A stretch of DNA of 16,733 nucleotides from RUG023 sp900315435 (lineage in GTDB: Bacteria > Spirochaetota > Spirochaetia > Sphaerochaetales > Sphaerochaetaceae), in the NCBI GenBank assembly GCA_902788205.1, contig CADAJJ010000056.1, forward strand, positions 1 through 16,733, written 5' to 3'. This document shows positions 1 to 7,298 of this stretch, piece by piece. The notes below the pieces were generated by a model, which was given only the letters and a program-made list of their open reading frames with translations, ran no database searches and had not been told where the DNA came from. A program made the translations under genes and the position numbers. How positions within the stretch are numbered: position 1 is the stretch's first letter; every line of letters starts with the position of its first letter.

Positions 1-70
1 GTTTGGATGCTTACAAGTTTGAGGCCTCATTCCCTTTTTTTCTACCCCTATGGTGCCTTGTGCTTTCGCT

Positions 71-352
71 TCATCCCACAAAAATCTGTATTGAGCCTAT
101 TTCCGAACCCTCCTTGACGCGTTCTATCTCTTGCGTCAAGCGCTCCAGTTCCCGCTTGAGGGCGATGAACACCCTCGGATTCCCGTAGACCTTGATTTCG
201 TTCCTGGTGGCATTGGCTATGAGGTAGTCCTGATAGTTCAGACCTGTCAGGACAGCCATCCGCTTGATGGCGTCGCGTTCCTGGGGCGAGACCCGAAATG
301 CGATGGTCATCGAGCGAAACCTTCCGTGTTTGTCGAGATTCTTGTGAGACAT
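71..352 (-). CDS. Small ribbon-helix-helix / mobilization-accessory-like protein
   Basis: A 93-residue basic protein whose segment FRVSPQERDAIKRMAVLTG (about residues 19-37) fits a ribbon-helix-helix strand and first helix. It is followed by GNPRVFIALKRELERL (about 57-72), which should form a charged amphipathic helix. I recall this layout from small MobC-like or relaxosome-accessory proteins beside integrases in Bacillota integrative elements; that is recognition by memory, not a search. If correct, it binds DNA and helps relaxase loading or represses its own operon. The start at 352 lies 2 bases after the stop of the upstream integrase. Its ribosome binding site (AAGGA) sits inside the integrase's last codons, so the two are probably translated together. 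No relaxase is visible in the window; one could lie to the left. Confidence 0.7.
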   Translation of the reverse strand: MSHKNLDKHGRFRSMTIAFRVSPQERDAIKRMAVLTGLNYQDYLIANATRNEIKVYGNPRVFIALKRELERLTQEIERVKEGSEIGSIQIFVG

Positions 353-354
353 TC

Positions 355-1443
355 TTATTCCTTCTTCTTGCCTGTGAATATGTCGTTCAGCGTGTTCGCA
401 ATGTCCCGCTGGACCGTCGGATAGAGATGCGAGTAGCGGTAGGTGATGTCGATGGCCTTGTGCCCGACCCGTTTTGCGATTGCGAGTGGCGGGTAGCCCA
501 GCTGTATGAGCAGCGACACATGCGAATGACGCAGGTCATGCACACGGATTTTCGGTAGTCCTGCGTTATCCGTCAGCTGATGGAATGCATGCTGGACTTG
601 TTGTTTGGTGACGTGAAACAGCCTGTCGGCTGGTTCCAGCTTTGATTTTCCAACGAAATCCTCCACCTTTTCTGAAAGCGCATCCGGCATGGTCACCACT
701 CTGACGCTCTGGATTGTCTTTGGTGAAGTGACATGGTCTTCCTTCCCAAGTCGGTAGTAGGTTTTTGTGATTGAGACGGTTTTCTTCTCGAAGTTGAAAT
801 CGGCAGGAGTGAGGGCGAGCATCTCTCCTTCCCGGAGTCCGCACCAGAAAAGGATTCCGAAGGCGCAGGCCCACATGGGTTCGGATGCGGCTGCCATTTC
901 AAACTTCCGGAACTGATCAAGGGTCCAGAATTTCATCTCTCCCTGTCTCGACGAACCCAAGGACCCGGCAATGCGGACGGGATTTTCCTTGAGACCGTAG
1001 AATCTGACCGCGAAGCTGAAGATGGCGACGAGCTGGTTCTGCATCGTCTTCAGGTAGGAAGGGGTATAGGGTTTCCCTGTGCTTGGGTTTCGATACAGCA
1101 ACATGGCGTTTTGCCATGCAAACACGTCCTTCGAGGTGATCCGATCGATCCGCATTTCTCCGAAATACGGCATCAAGTGAGTCTCGATGATGGCCCGTTT
1201 GATCGCCATGGTGTCAGGCTTGAGACGGACAGTCATGCTGTCGAGATAGGTGTCCTCGACGAATGTCTTGAACGAGATTTCGAGGGACCCCGTCATTTGA
1301 CCACGGTGCTCCGCTTCCCATTCAAGCGCTTCTCGTTTGGTCTTGAAACCTCGTTTCTTGAAGCTTTTTCTAACACCTCTGTTGTCATAGAAAGAGAAAG
1401 TGGCCAGCCAGGTGTTTCTGGCTTTATCTTTATAAACAGGCAT
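355..1443 (-). CDS. int: Tyrosine recombinase / integrase (downstream copy)
   Basis: A 362-residue phage/ICE-type integrase that would carry out site-specific strand exchange between attachment sites. An N-terminal AP2-like arm-DNA-binding domain (about residues 1-50, starting MPVYKDKARNTW) is followed by a SAM-like core-binding domain (about 58-145) and a C-terminal catalytic domain. The catalytic set is complete: Arg204 (GLREGE), Lys242 (TSPKT), His302 and Arg305 (HDLRHSH), His328 (VGHKA) and nucleophile Tyr337 (YRYSH). The frame is open to 1464, but ATG 1443 is preferred because AAGGAG lies 7 bases before it and because the resulting start MPVYKD matches the paralogue upstream. It follows that paralogue after 53 bases and is 2 bases before the ribbon-helix-helix gene. 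The two integrases look about half identical by eye. Confidence 0.93.
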   Translation of the reverse strand: MPVYKDKARNTWLATFSFYDNRGVRKSFKKRGFKTKREALEWEAEHRGQMTGSLEISFKTFVEDTYLDSMTVRLKPDTMAIKRAIIETHLMPYFGEMRIDRITSKDVFAWQNAMLLYRNPSTGKPYTPSYLKTMQNQLVAIFSFAVRFYGLKENPVRIAGSLGSSRQGEMKFWTLDQFRKFEMAAASEPMWACAFGILFWCGLREGEMLALTPADFNFEKKTVSITKTYYRLGKEDHVTSPKTIQSVRVVTMPDALSEKVEDFVGKSKLEPADRLFHVTKQQVQHAFHQLTDNAGLPKIRVHDLRHSHVSLLIQLGYPPLAIAKRVGHKAIDITYRYSHLYPTVQRDIANTLNDIFTGKKKE

Positions 1444-1496
1444 TCGATGACTCCTTGTAATCATCCGTATTTGTTTCCGTGAAAAGGTTTGATTTG

Positions 1497-2582
1497 TCAG
1501 TCTTCCTGGTTCTTTTCCGTTTCTGACAACTTGTGCGCAATGTCCTGCTGTACACTGTCGGAAAGGTGTGCATAGCGGTAGGTGATGTCGATGGCCTTGT
1601 GGCCGACACGCTGTGCCACGGCAAGGGGAGTGAATCCATGTTCGAGCAGCATGCTCACGTGGCTGTGCCTGAGATCATGGATTCTGATGGGCTTCAATCC
1701 TGCCTTTTTCGCTCCTCTTGCCAATGCCCTTTGCAGACATCCTTTCGTCGTCGGGAAAATCCGCTCATCAGGCGAAGGATTGTAGAGGAGGCGGATGTAG
1801 TCGCTGATCTCATCGCTCAGGAAATCCGGCAGGGAGATGGTCCTGACACCTTGGGCGGTCTTCGGGGAAGTCTCATAGTCCCGGCCTTTCAGATGATAGA
1901 ATGTCTTGGAGATGGACAGCGTCTTCGCGTCGAGATTGAAATCGCTGGTCATGAGCGCGAGAAGTTCTCCTTCCCGTATGCCTGTCCAGAAAAGCAGTTC
2001 GAAGCAGTAATAATAGAGCGGCTCCTCCATCATCACCTCGGCGAACCTCCTGTATTCCTCTTCGGTCCAGAATCCCATCTCCTTCGCGGGCGCCTTGACA
2101 TTGCCGACCTCGGCAGCCGGGTTTCCCGGCAGACGGTAGTGGGTCTTGGCGAAGTTGAGTATCGCTGACAGCTGGCTGTGGAGAGACTGGATGTAGGAAC
2201 GGGCATAAGGTTTCCCTGTCCCCGGATTGACTGCTTGGAGCATTTCCGTCTGCCAATCGAGAATGTCCCTCCGGCTGATGGAGCGAATCGGTTTGTCGCC
2301 GAATACCGGGATAAGTTTCCTCTTGACCGCCCCTTCCTTTCCGATAGCGGTGTCGGGCTTCAACCGTGGCCGAATGGCCGGCAGGTAGACTTCCTCGACG
2401 AACCTCCCGAAGGGGAGGTCCGTCTCGTCGGCCCTGCGGAACCGTGTCTTTCTTTCCCATGCCGCCGCATCCTTCGGTGATGTGAAACCCCGTTTCTGGA
2501 TGTAGCGCCATTCCCCATTCACATCCTTCCGTTTGTAACGGACAGCCCATGTCCCTTTTCGGGAATCCTTGTAGACTGGCAT
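1497..2582 (-). CDS. int: Tyrosine recombinase / integrase (upstream copy)
   Basis: A 361-residue tyrosine recombinase with the same architecture as the neighbouring integrase: AP2-like arm-binding domain (about residues 1-45), SAM-like core-binding domain (about 57-150) and catalytic domain. Catalytic residues are Arg203 (GIREGE), Lys241 (TSPKT), His302 and Arg305 (HDLRHSH), His328 (VGHKA) and Tyr337 (YRYAH). They fall at almost the same residue numbers as in the downstream copy, so the pair is a tandem duplication or a matched pair. ATG 2582 has a strong AAGGGGGG-type ribosome binding site about 6 bases upstream. It lies 21 bases after the excisionase-like gene, the usual xis-int order, so this copy is the more likely main integrase of the element. 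Both copies look intact. Confidence 0.93.
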   Translation of the reverse strand: MPVYKDSRKGTWAVRYKRKDVNGEWRYIQKRGFTSPKDAAAWERKTRFRRADETDLPFGRFVEEVYLPAIRPRLKPDTAIGKEGAVKRKLIPVFGDKPIRSISRRDILDWQTEMLQAVNPGTGKPYARSYIQSLHSQLSAILNFAKTHYRLPGNPAAEVGNVKAPAKEMGFWTEEEYRRFAEVMMEEPLYYYCFELLFWTGIREGELLALMTSDFNLDAKTLSISKTFYHLKGRDYETSPKTAQGVRTISLPDFLSDEISDYIRLLYNPSPDERIFPTTKGCLQRALARGAKKAGLKPIRIHDLRHSHVSMLLEHGFTPLAVAQRVGHKAIDITYRYAHLSDSVQQDIAHKLSETEKNQED

Positions 2583-2603
2583 GCTGCACCCCCCTTTTTC
2601 GTC

Positions 2604-2801
2604 TCACGCGTACAGTTTCGATTCCAGATACTTGCGGCTCACCCTGCCGGCCACGGTTATGTAGCCTTGGCTGGCAAGTTCCCTGTTGAGCGTCTGGATG
2701 ATCTTGTAGGCCTTGGGCAAAGAAATGCCCATCAGCTCCGCCACTTCCGGGGCCCTCATGAACACGCTCCGCACTGTGCGGTGTTCGTTGGTTTGTTCCA
2801 T
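2604..2801 (-). CDS. Excisionase-like helix-turn-helix protein
   Basis: A 65-residue DNA-binding protein. Residues about 16-40 (RAPEVAELMGISLPKAYKII) form a MerR/excisionase-like winged helix, followed by the wing GYITVAGRVSRKYLESKLY (46-64). Small proteins of this pattern are found directly upstream of Tn916-like and ICE integrases, where they direct excision or control integrase expression; that role is inferred here from position and motif. The start at 2801 is chosen because GGAGG lies 7 bases upstream (GGAGGAAACAGGATG). The longer open frame upstream would overlap the sigma-like gene and is not protein-like. The gene sits 76 bases after the sigma-like gene and 21 bases before the first integrase. 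A CTCCG-loop hairpin lies just upstream of its ribosome binding site. Confidence 0.85.
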   Translation of the reverse strand: MEQTNEHRTVRSVFMRAPEVAELMGISLPKAYKIIQTLNRELASQGYITVAGRVSRKYLESKLYA

Positions 2802-2826
2802 CCTGTTTCCTCCGGTTTCCGTACTC

Positions 2827-2841
2827 TCCGGCGGAGCCGGA
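2827..2841 (-). other. Hairpin with CTCCG loop before the excisionase-like gene
   Basis: TCCGG and CCGGA form a 5-bp stem around a 5-base loop that reads CTCCG on the minus strand. It lies about 25 bases upstream of the ribosome binding site of the excisionase-like gene. No T tract follows, so it is not an intrinsic terminator. Two further hairpins with the same loop lie upstream in the same transcription unit. Confidence 0.5.
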
Positions 2842-2877
2842 AGGATGCGGTTCCGTCCAGCCCCTCGCGGAACCGTC

Positions 2878-3573
2878 TCAGTCCGTGATCTCCTTCCGGA
2901 GACTCTCCAGCGATGAGCGGAGCCTCTTGTCCCCGTTCTCGATGAGCTTGCGCACGGCGTGCTCGCCCAGATGCAGCTGCTCCGCCAGGTCGGCGACGGA
3001 GTGGCCGTCTGACCCGTCATGCAGCCATCCCCGAAGCTCGAGCCAGGCGCGGTCACGCGGGTTTTGGGGATCGAAGACCTCGGCGACGCGGCCGATGACC
3101 ATGGCCTCGCACTCCCGTTCGATCGCCTCCGCCTCGACGGAGCGTGATCCGTCCGGGTACAGGCCGGCGTCCGCCATCAGCGCGAAGGACACGGAAGCTT
3201 CCTTCCTGCGTGGCTTCTCGTGGAGCCGCCGCCTCATGCCCGCCTCGGCCATCGCCCGGAACCGGGCGGCGACCTCGTCGTCGGCAAGCCCGTCACACTC
3301 CTCGAGGTTGAACCGGATGACCGCCTTGAACGGCTCGCCTGCGTCGGCGCCGACCAGGCGGTCGTAGGTCCTGCCTACCGGGTCGGCGGAACCGAGCTTC
3401 TCGGCCATGTCGAGGTAGGTCTGCACCAGCCGGTCGAGCAGGGACGCGTCCCGCCCGGAGGCGGAGATGTGCTCGCCGGCCCTTCGGACCGTCTCCTGGA
3501 GGCGCGTCTTTGCGGATTCGATGGCTGCCGTGTCCTGGGGCAGTCCCGTGATGGGGTTGTCGTGTTCCTGCAT
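2878..3573 (-). CDS. Sigma-70-like putative regulator with C-terminal HTH
   Basis: A 231-residue protein without a certain family. The C-terminus (about residues 188-224, including SVADLAEQLHLGEHAVRKL and then DKRLRSSL) resembles sigma-70 region 4, the helix-turn-helix that contacts the -35 element. The middle (about 44-135), with a helical stretch followed by MRRRLHEKPRRK, faintly resembles sigma region 2. I infer a divergent sigma factor or sigma-like activator of the integrase operon; an alternative is an ordinary HTH regulator. The frame is open upstream to 3867, but ATG 3573 is preferred because AAAGGAG lies 7 bases before it (AAAGGAGAAACAGGATG), almost the same leader as the excisionase-like gene. 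The residues encoded upstream are proline/arginine-rich and not protein-like. It is preceded by a hairpin-rich leader and followed by the excisionase-like gene. Confidence 0.6.
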   Translation of the reverse strand: MQEHDNPITGLPQDTAAIESAKTRLQETVRRAGEHISASGRDASLLDRLVQTYLDMAEKLGSADPVGRTYDRLVGADAGEPFKAVIRFNLEECDGLADDEVAARFRAMAEAGMRRRLHEKPRRKEASVSFALMADAGLYPDGSRSVEAEAIERECEAMVIGRVAEVFDPQNPRDRAWLELRGWLHDGSDGHSVADLAEQLHLGEHAVRKLIENGDKRLRSSLESLRKEITD

Positions 3574-3615
3574 CCTGTTTCTCCTTTGGACCCGACCGGG
3601 TCCGGAATCCTCGGC

Positions 3616-3632
3616 CTTCCACGGAGTGGAAG
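3616..3632 (-). other. Hairpin with CTCCG loop before the sigma-like gene
   Basis: CTTCCA and TGGAAG form a perfect 6-bp stem around a loop reading CTCCG on the minus strand. It lies about 27 bases upstream of the sigma-like gene's ribosome binding site. No T tract follows it. Confidence 0.55.
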
Positions 3633-3803
3633 CCGGGTCTCGAGCGCTGATGTGCGCTCCTGGTCCAGATGCCCCATTTGACGGGAGCGGGAAAGGGAAA
3701 GATGCGGGGGAGGCGGGCGGCCCATGCCTGCCGTCCGTGAAGGCGCGTGTCTGGTGGTATCCATCCGTTTTCCTTTTTGGTTTTTGGATTGCGGACCCTT
3801 CCC

Positions 3804-3820
3804 CTCCTGCGGAGCAGGAG
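3804..3820 (-). other. Hairpin with CTCCG loop in the leader
   Basis: CTCCTG and CAGGAG form a perfect 6-bp stem around a loop reading CTCCG on the minus strand. It is the third hairpin in this transcription unit with exactly this loop. A second hairpin (CGGGCG/CGCCCG, 3831-3845) lies just upstream of it in the minus-strand sense. Confidence 0.5.
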
Positions 3821-3865
3821 CCGGGTCGGACGGGCGAAGCGCCCGATGAGATGCTGGTAAGTTGC

Positions 3866-3920
3866 ATTAAAATTTAATTCCGTGATGGGAATGTAATATG
3901 CATTATTGATAAAGCGATTC
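3866..3920 (-). promoter_or_regulatory. AT-rich stretch, possible promoter for the sigma-xis-int operon
   Basis: A sharply AT-rich island (including ATTAAAATTTAAT and TAATATGCATTATTGAT on the plus strand) within GC-rich DNA. It lies upstream of the hairpin leader and downstream of the Lon-like gene. No -35/-10 pair with ideal spacing could be assigned, so the promoter call rests on composition and position only. Confidence 0.3.
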
Positions 3921-4097
3921 AGTCAGAGTCTGATGCGCCGGGGATGGAATGCGATGGGAATGGCGCGTGGATGCTGGCGCCGGATGGACCGGAATCCGGG
4001 CTGTCCGCAAGGACGATGTCCGGGCCGCTATGGGTCTGTCGGGTCCATTTCCGCAGGACGCGGAGGGAATTGATGGAGTGGCGGGGGGCCGGTCGGC

Positions 4098-4125
4098 CTC
4101 CAGCATCGCCTCTGCGATGCTGGAG
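4098..4125 (-). terminator. 12-bp perfect hairpin downstream of the Lon-like gene
   Basis: CTCCAGCATCGC pairs perfectly with GCGATGCTGGAG around a 4-base loop, starting about 28 bases after the stop codon of the Lon-like gene. Position and strength suggest a transcription end or an mRNA 3'-stabilising structure. No T tract follows on either strand, so it is not a classic intrinsic terminator. Confidence 0.4.
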
Positions 4126-4153
4126 CGCGGCGGCGTGGATTCCTGAAGGTGGC

Positions 4154-5935
4154 TTACGCGGTCCGGCTGGACTTCCCGCCTGCCGTCTTGCCGGGTGATG
4201 GCGCGGCTTGGAGGGAGAGGGTGGGGAACACCCTTGCGAGCGCCTCGCCGGCGCTTCCGACCAGCGTGACCCGCATGCCCCTGGTGGCGTCGCGGGAGAC
4301 GGCCTTCAGCTCGGCCGCGTTCTCTGAAGGGAGAAGCACTTCCGAGAATCCCGCCTTGCGGGCGGCGAGCAGCTTGGCCTCGATGCCGCCGACGGCGAGC
4401 ACGTGGCCGAGGACGTCGACCGCGCCGGTCATGGCGATTCCTTCCTCCAGGGGGATTCCCAGCAGGGAGGAGACGATGGCGCAGGTGGTGGCAAGTCCCG
4501 CGGAGTCGCCGTCCTTCGCCACGCCCAGCGGGTAGTGGACGAAGGCGGAGAGGCTGGCGATGCCGGGGACCAGACGGGAGAGGGCCTTGTCGTGGCGGAG
4601 CATCTCGACGACGACGCTGGCCGACTCGGCCATCAGCTGTCCGACCAGGCCGGTGACGGAGTCCGTGCTGCCAGAAGATGTGCTGGCGACCGCCTGCACC
4701 TCCATCACCATGCCGCTTCCTGAGGAAAGGACGGCGAGCAGGGGGGCCTTGCCGGGTTCCCCTCCTGTGTAGGTGTGGAGGGGAATGGTCCTCCCCAGCA
4801 CCTTCCCCAGCAGCAGGCTCGTCACCTTCCGCGGAGCGGACGGGTCCTCGAGGTGCTTCCGGAAGCAGTAGGCGTTGACCGTCTCAATCAGCTTCTCGAG
4901 GTGCCGGACTCCGGTCTCGGGGGCGTAGTCGCAGACCAGCGCCCTGACGGCGGGTTCCGGCCAGTCGAGCGAGAAGGAGGGGTCGGCCTTGGAGAGCATG
5001 GCCGTCTTCTTCTCCGCGAGGAAGGAGGCGACCGTCATCTTGTCGTCGAGGCCGTAGCCGGAGACGGGGATGCAGAGGCAGCGGTCCCTGAGCGGTTCTG
5101 GCACGGAGAGGATGTCGTTCGCGCAGAGGATGAAGCGGACGCCGGAGAGGTCGATGGGGACGCCCAGGAAGCTGTCGGTGAAGCGTCTCATTTGCCTCGG
5201 GTCGAGGATGGACAGCAGCGCCGCCGTGACGTCGCTTCTCTCTCCTCCACCGCAGGAGGAGACCTTGTCCACCTCGTCGAGGATGATGACGGGGTTGCGG
5301 CTCCTGGTGGCGAGCAGCGCGTCCACGACCAGTCCCGGATGGGCCGACTTGTAGGAGAAGTTGTAGCCGGTCAGGCCGGAGCTGTCGTCCGCCCCTCCGA
5401 GGGGGATGACGTGGGATTTCAGGCCGAGCGCGTCCGCCAGTGAAACGGCGAAGGAGGTCTTGCCGGTGCCTGCCGGTCCGTAGAGGAGGATCGGACGGTG
5501 GCCCATGGCCGTGTCCGCGCCATCGACGGCCAGCTGGTCGAGCACGGTTTCCTTCAGCGCGTTCATCCCCACATGGGTCGCGTCGAGGCCTTTCCTCACT
5601 TCCGCAAGGGACGTCCTCCTCGTCTCGGCCGGATAGGAGAGGATGGAGAGGATCATGCGGATGGCCTTGGCCGCGGTGTGGGCGTCCTTCATGTCGGCCT
5701 CCTCGGCCTCTTCCGCGTATGCCTCCAGTTTCCTCCCGATCAGGTCGAGGTCGAACCCCTTCAGGGAGGGTCCGGACTGTTTCCTGATCCGGTCGAAGAC
5801 GGCGCTCACGCCGGTCCTGGTGCAGCTCAGCTCCTCGATCATGCGCTCGAGGTCTCCTTTCCTGGCCTCTTGGTACACTCCGTCGAGGAACCCGTCCCTG
5901 GGCTCCTTGTCCTTGTCTGCCAGTGTGTCTTTCAT
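4154..5935 (-). CDS. Short Lon-like AAA+ ATP-dependent protease
   Basis: A 593-residue Lon-family protease that would couple ATP-driven unfolding to proteolysis in the cytoplasm. The AAA+ module has Walker A GPAGTGKT (153-160), Walker B IILDEVDK with Asp220/Glu221, a sensor-1 Asn in LCAND, and a sensor-2 Arg in ETGVRHLEK (about 341-349). The C-terminal S16 domain keeps the catalytic dyad: Ser478 in KDGDSAG and Lys521 in GGIEAKLLAA. The large N-terminal substrate-binding domain of housekeeping Lon (about 780 residues) is absent, replaced by about 140 helical, acidic residues, so substrate choice must differ. ATG 5935 has AAGGAG 10 bases upstream. The alternatives are ATG 5968 (GGAG 8 bases upstream, extra basic residues MGRLPRRRKRQ) and, less likely, a different frame. 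It follows the unknown 428-residue gene closely, suggesting co-transcription. It is probably not the housekeeping Lon. Confidence 0.88.
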   Translation of the reverse strand: MKDTLADKDKEPRDGFLDGVYQEARKGDLERMIEELSCTRTGVSAVFDRIRKQSGPSLKGFDLDLIGRKLEAYAEEAEEADMKDAHTAAKAIRMILSILSYPAETRRTSLAEVRKGLDATHVGMNALKETVLDQLAVDGADTAMGHRPILLYGPAGTGKTSFAVSLADALGLKSHVIPLGGADDSSGLTGYNFSYKSAHPGLVVDALLATRSRNPVIILDEVDKVSSCGGGERSDVTAALLSILDPRQMRRFTDSFLGVPIDLSGVRFILCANDILSVPEPLRDRCLCIPVSGYGLDDKMTVASFLAEKKTAMLSKADPSFSLDWPEPAVRALVCDYAPETGVRHLEKLIETVNAYCFRKHLEDPSAPRKVTSLLLGKVLGRTIPLHTYTGGEPGKAPLLAVLSSGSGMVMEVQAVASTSSGSTDSVTGLVGQLMAESASVVVEMLRHDKALSRLVPGIASLSAFVHYPLGVAKDGDSAGLATTCAIVSSLLGIPLEEGIAMTGAVDVLGHVLAVGGIEAKLLAARKAGFSEVLLPSENAAELKAVSRDATRGMRVTLVGSAGEALARVFPTLSLQAAPSPGKTAGGKSSRTA

Positions 5936-6011
5936 CTGCCGTTTTCTCCTTCGGGGAAGTCTCCCCATCCATATCTCTCCGCCGTCACGGTGGTTTTCCC
6001 CATGGCCGGTT

Positions 6012-7298
6012 TCAGCCTGCCATGTGCCTCAGGTCGTCCAGCTGCATCCAGGAAAGGTTGGAGCAGAGGACGGACAGGACGTTCCTGGTCCTCGCGTCGT
6101 CGGTCTTCGGAGGCTTCCGGGTGAGGATGATGGTCCTGAAGGCCTCGTCTCCCGCCTGCTTGTCCTCATAGAGGGAGTGGCAGACCTGCAGCATGGCGAG
6201 AATCCAGTCGGTCCGTTCCCTCAGGCTCCTCGCGTTGCGGTCCTTGGCGAGGGCGAGCCAGTCCTCGCCGATGATCGAACGTGTCGCATCCTCATATTCT
6301 TCGTTGAGCCTGGCGAGCGAGACCCTGCCGCCTGGAGTGACGCCGACCGGCGTGGCGTCCTCGGGCTCGCAGCCGTCATGGTCGGGGCATGCCGAGCCGC
6401 TTGCGGTGAAGCCGGCGTCGCCGATGGCTTGAATGAAGGCGAGCAGGTCGGTCCAGAGTGCCCTGCCGGCGACCTCGGCCCGTGACGGGTCGTCCGGATG
6501 GGTGGAGAACTCGACGCACTCCACATCCCCTCCCATGGGAGGAAGGTAGGCGGAGGCAGCATCCAGTCCTTCCAGATGGAGGAGGAACCGCATCCTCATT
6601 GGCCGGCCCATGAGGTTCTGTCCGTGCTCCCCGACCTCCGCCTGCTTCCTGTCCAGCCAGACGAGGTAGTCGGCGAAGTCGTCGGTGTCCAGCCTCGCGG
6701 CCCCGTCGCAGACCGTGTGGACAACGGGCTCCATCCCCACGGGCGTGAGGGCTGCCATCCGGGTCGCGTAGGATGTCCTGTCGGCCAGCCATCTGGCGAA
6801 CTCCCCTGGATACTGTTTTGGTGTCAGGGCAGGGTCCGCCAGATGCATGAGGTGCTCGAGGGACGCGATGGTGTCGAAGACCGGCATCATCTCCATCTCC
6901 CAGCTTGCGTTGGTCTTCTCCTCGAAATCGCATACGGAAAGATAGGAGCTGACATTCTCATGCTCTTTGGGGATCTCCTCCGTGGAGTAGCCCTTGTCGA
7001 TCCTGACCGACCCGCGGCCTGTGCCGTCGTAGCAGTAGATGAAAAACCGCTTGTCCCGCACGTCGTAGGCGAAGGTCATGACGGCGGTTTTCACCGCCTT
7101 GGCGACATGCTCGGTGGCCTTTCTGATGGTGCCCCAGTCGGATATCAGGACGAACATGATTTCCTCCTCCGACGTATGGAACCTCCTGCAGAGGGAGATG
7201 GGTCCGTCATCGACTCCGAGGTCTTTCTTCGTCGGCATTCTCACCGGCCTGGTCTCCGTCAGTCTCGTGGTTTCCACGATGAACGCGCGTACACTCAT
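6012..7298 (-). CDS. Unrecognised 428-residue protein upstream of the Lon-like protease
   Basis: I do not recognise this family. The protein is acidic and soluble-looking, with no signal peptide or membrane segment. Visible features are a hydrophobic beta-like stretch TAVMTFAYDVRDKRFFIYCY (about 71-90), a small Cys/His cluster CPDHDGC (304-310) that could bind a metal, a charged basic segment around residues 352-364, and an Asn/Trp/Met-rich C-terminus. The start at 7298 is supported by AAAGGAG 6 bases upstream. It is the first gene of the minus-strand run and its stop is 76 bases before the preferred start of the Lon-like gene, so the two are probably in one operon. Being a substrate, adaptor or regulator of that protease is possible but is inference from position alone. 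Confidence 0.7.
   Translation of the reverse strand: MSVRAFIVETTRLTETRPVRMPTKKDLGVDDGPISLCRRFHTSEEEIMFVLISDWGTIRKATEHVAKAVKTAVMTFAYDVRDKRFFIYCYDGTGRGSVRIDKGYSTEEIPKEHENVSSYLSVCDFEEKTNASWEMEMMPVFDTIASLEHLMHLADPALTPKQYPGEFARWLADRTSYATRMAALTPVGMEPVVHTVCDGAARLDTDDFADYLVWLDRKQAEVGEHGQNLMGRPMRMRFLLHLEGLDAASAYLPPMGGDVECVEFSTHPDDPSRAEVAGRALWTDLLAFIQAIGDAGFTASGSACPDHDGCEPEDATPVGVTPGGRVSLARLNEEYEDATRSIIGEDWLALAKDRNARSLRERTDWILAMLQVCHSLYEDKQAGDEAFRTIILTRKPPKTDDARTRNVLSVLCSNLSWMQLDDLRHMAG

Larger units (their letters stand above)
3574..3870 (-). other. Hairpin-rich leader without a clear gene
   Basis: About 300 bases upstream of the sigma-like gene with no convincing protein. An ATG at 3764 has an AAGGA site 6 bases before it, but the encoded peptide is proline/arginine/serine-rich and its frame runs on antisense-like through the sigma-like gene, so I do not call it. 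A very short leader peptide cannot be excluded. The stretch holds hairpins at 3616-3632, 3804-3820 and 3831-3845. This suggests a structured mRNA leader. Confidence 0.4.

Noticed and set aside
1..70. Possible start of another minus-strand gene (ATG at 27-29 on the minus strand) or an attachment site
   Set aside because: Too short to judge: the ribosome binding site spacing is poor and no direct repeat partner or tRNA end could be found in the window.
2802..3056. Upstream extension of the excisionase-like frame
   Set aside because: The extra residues overlap the sigma-like gene and are low-complexity; GGAGG before ATG 2801 decides the start.
3375..3764. Minus-strand open frame with an AAGGA site before ATG 3764
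   Set aside because: The product is rich in Pro, Arg and Ser without any fold-like pattern, and two thirds of it overlaps the better supported sigma-like gene in another frame.
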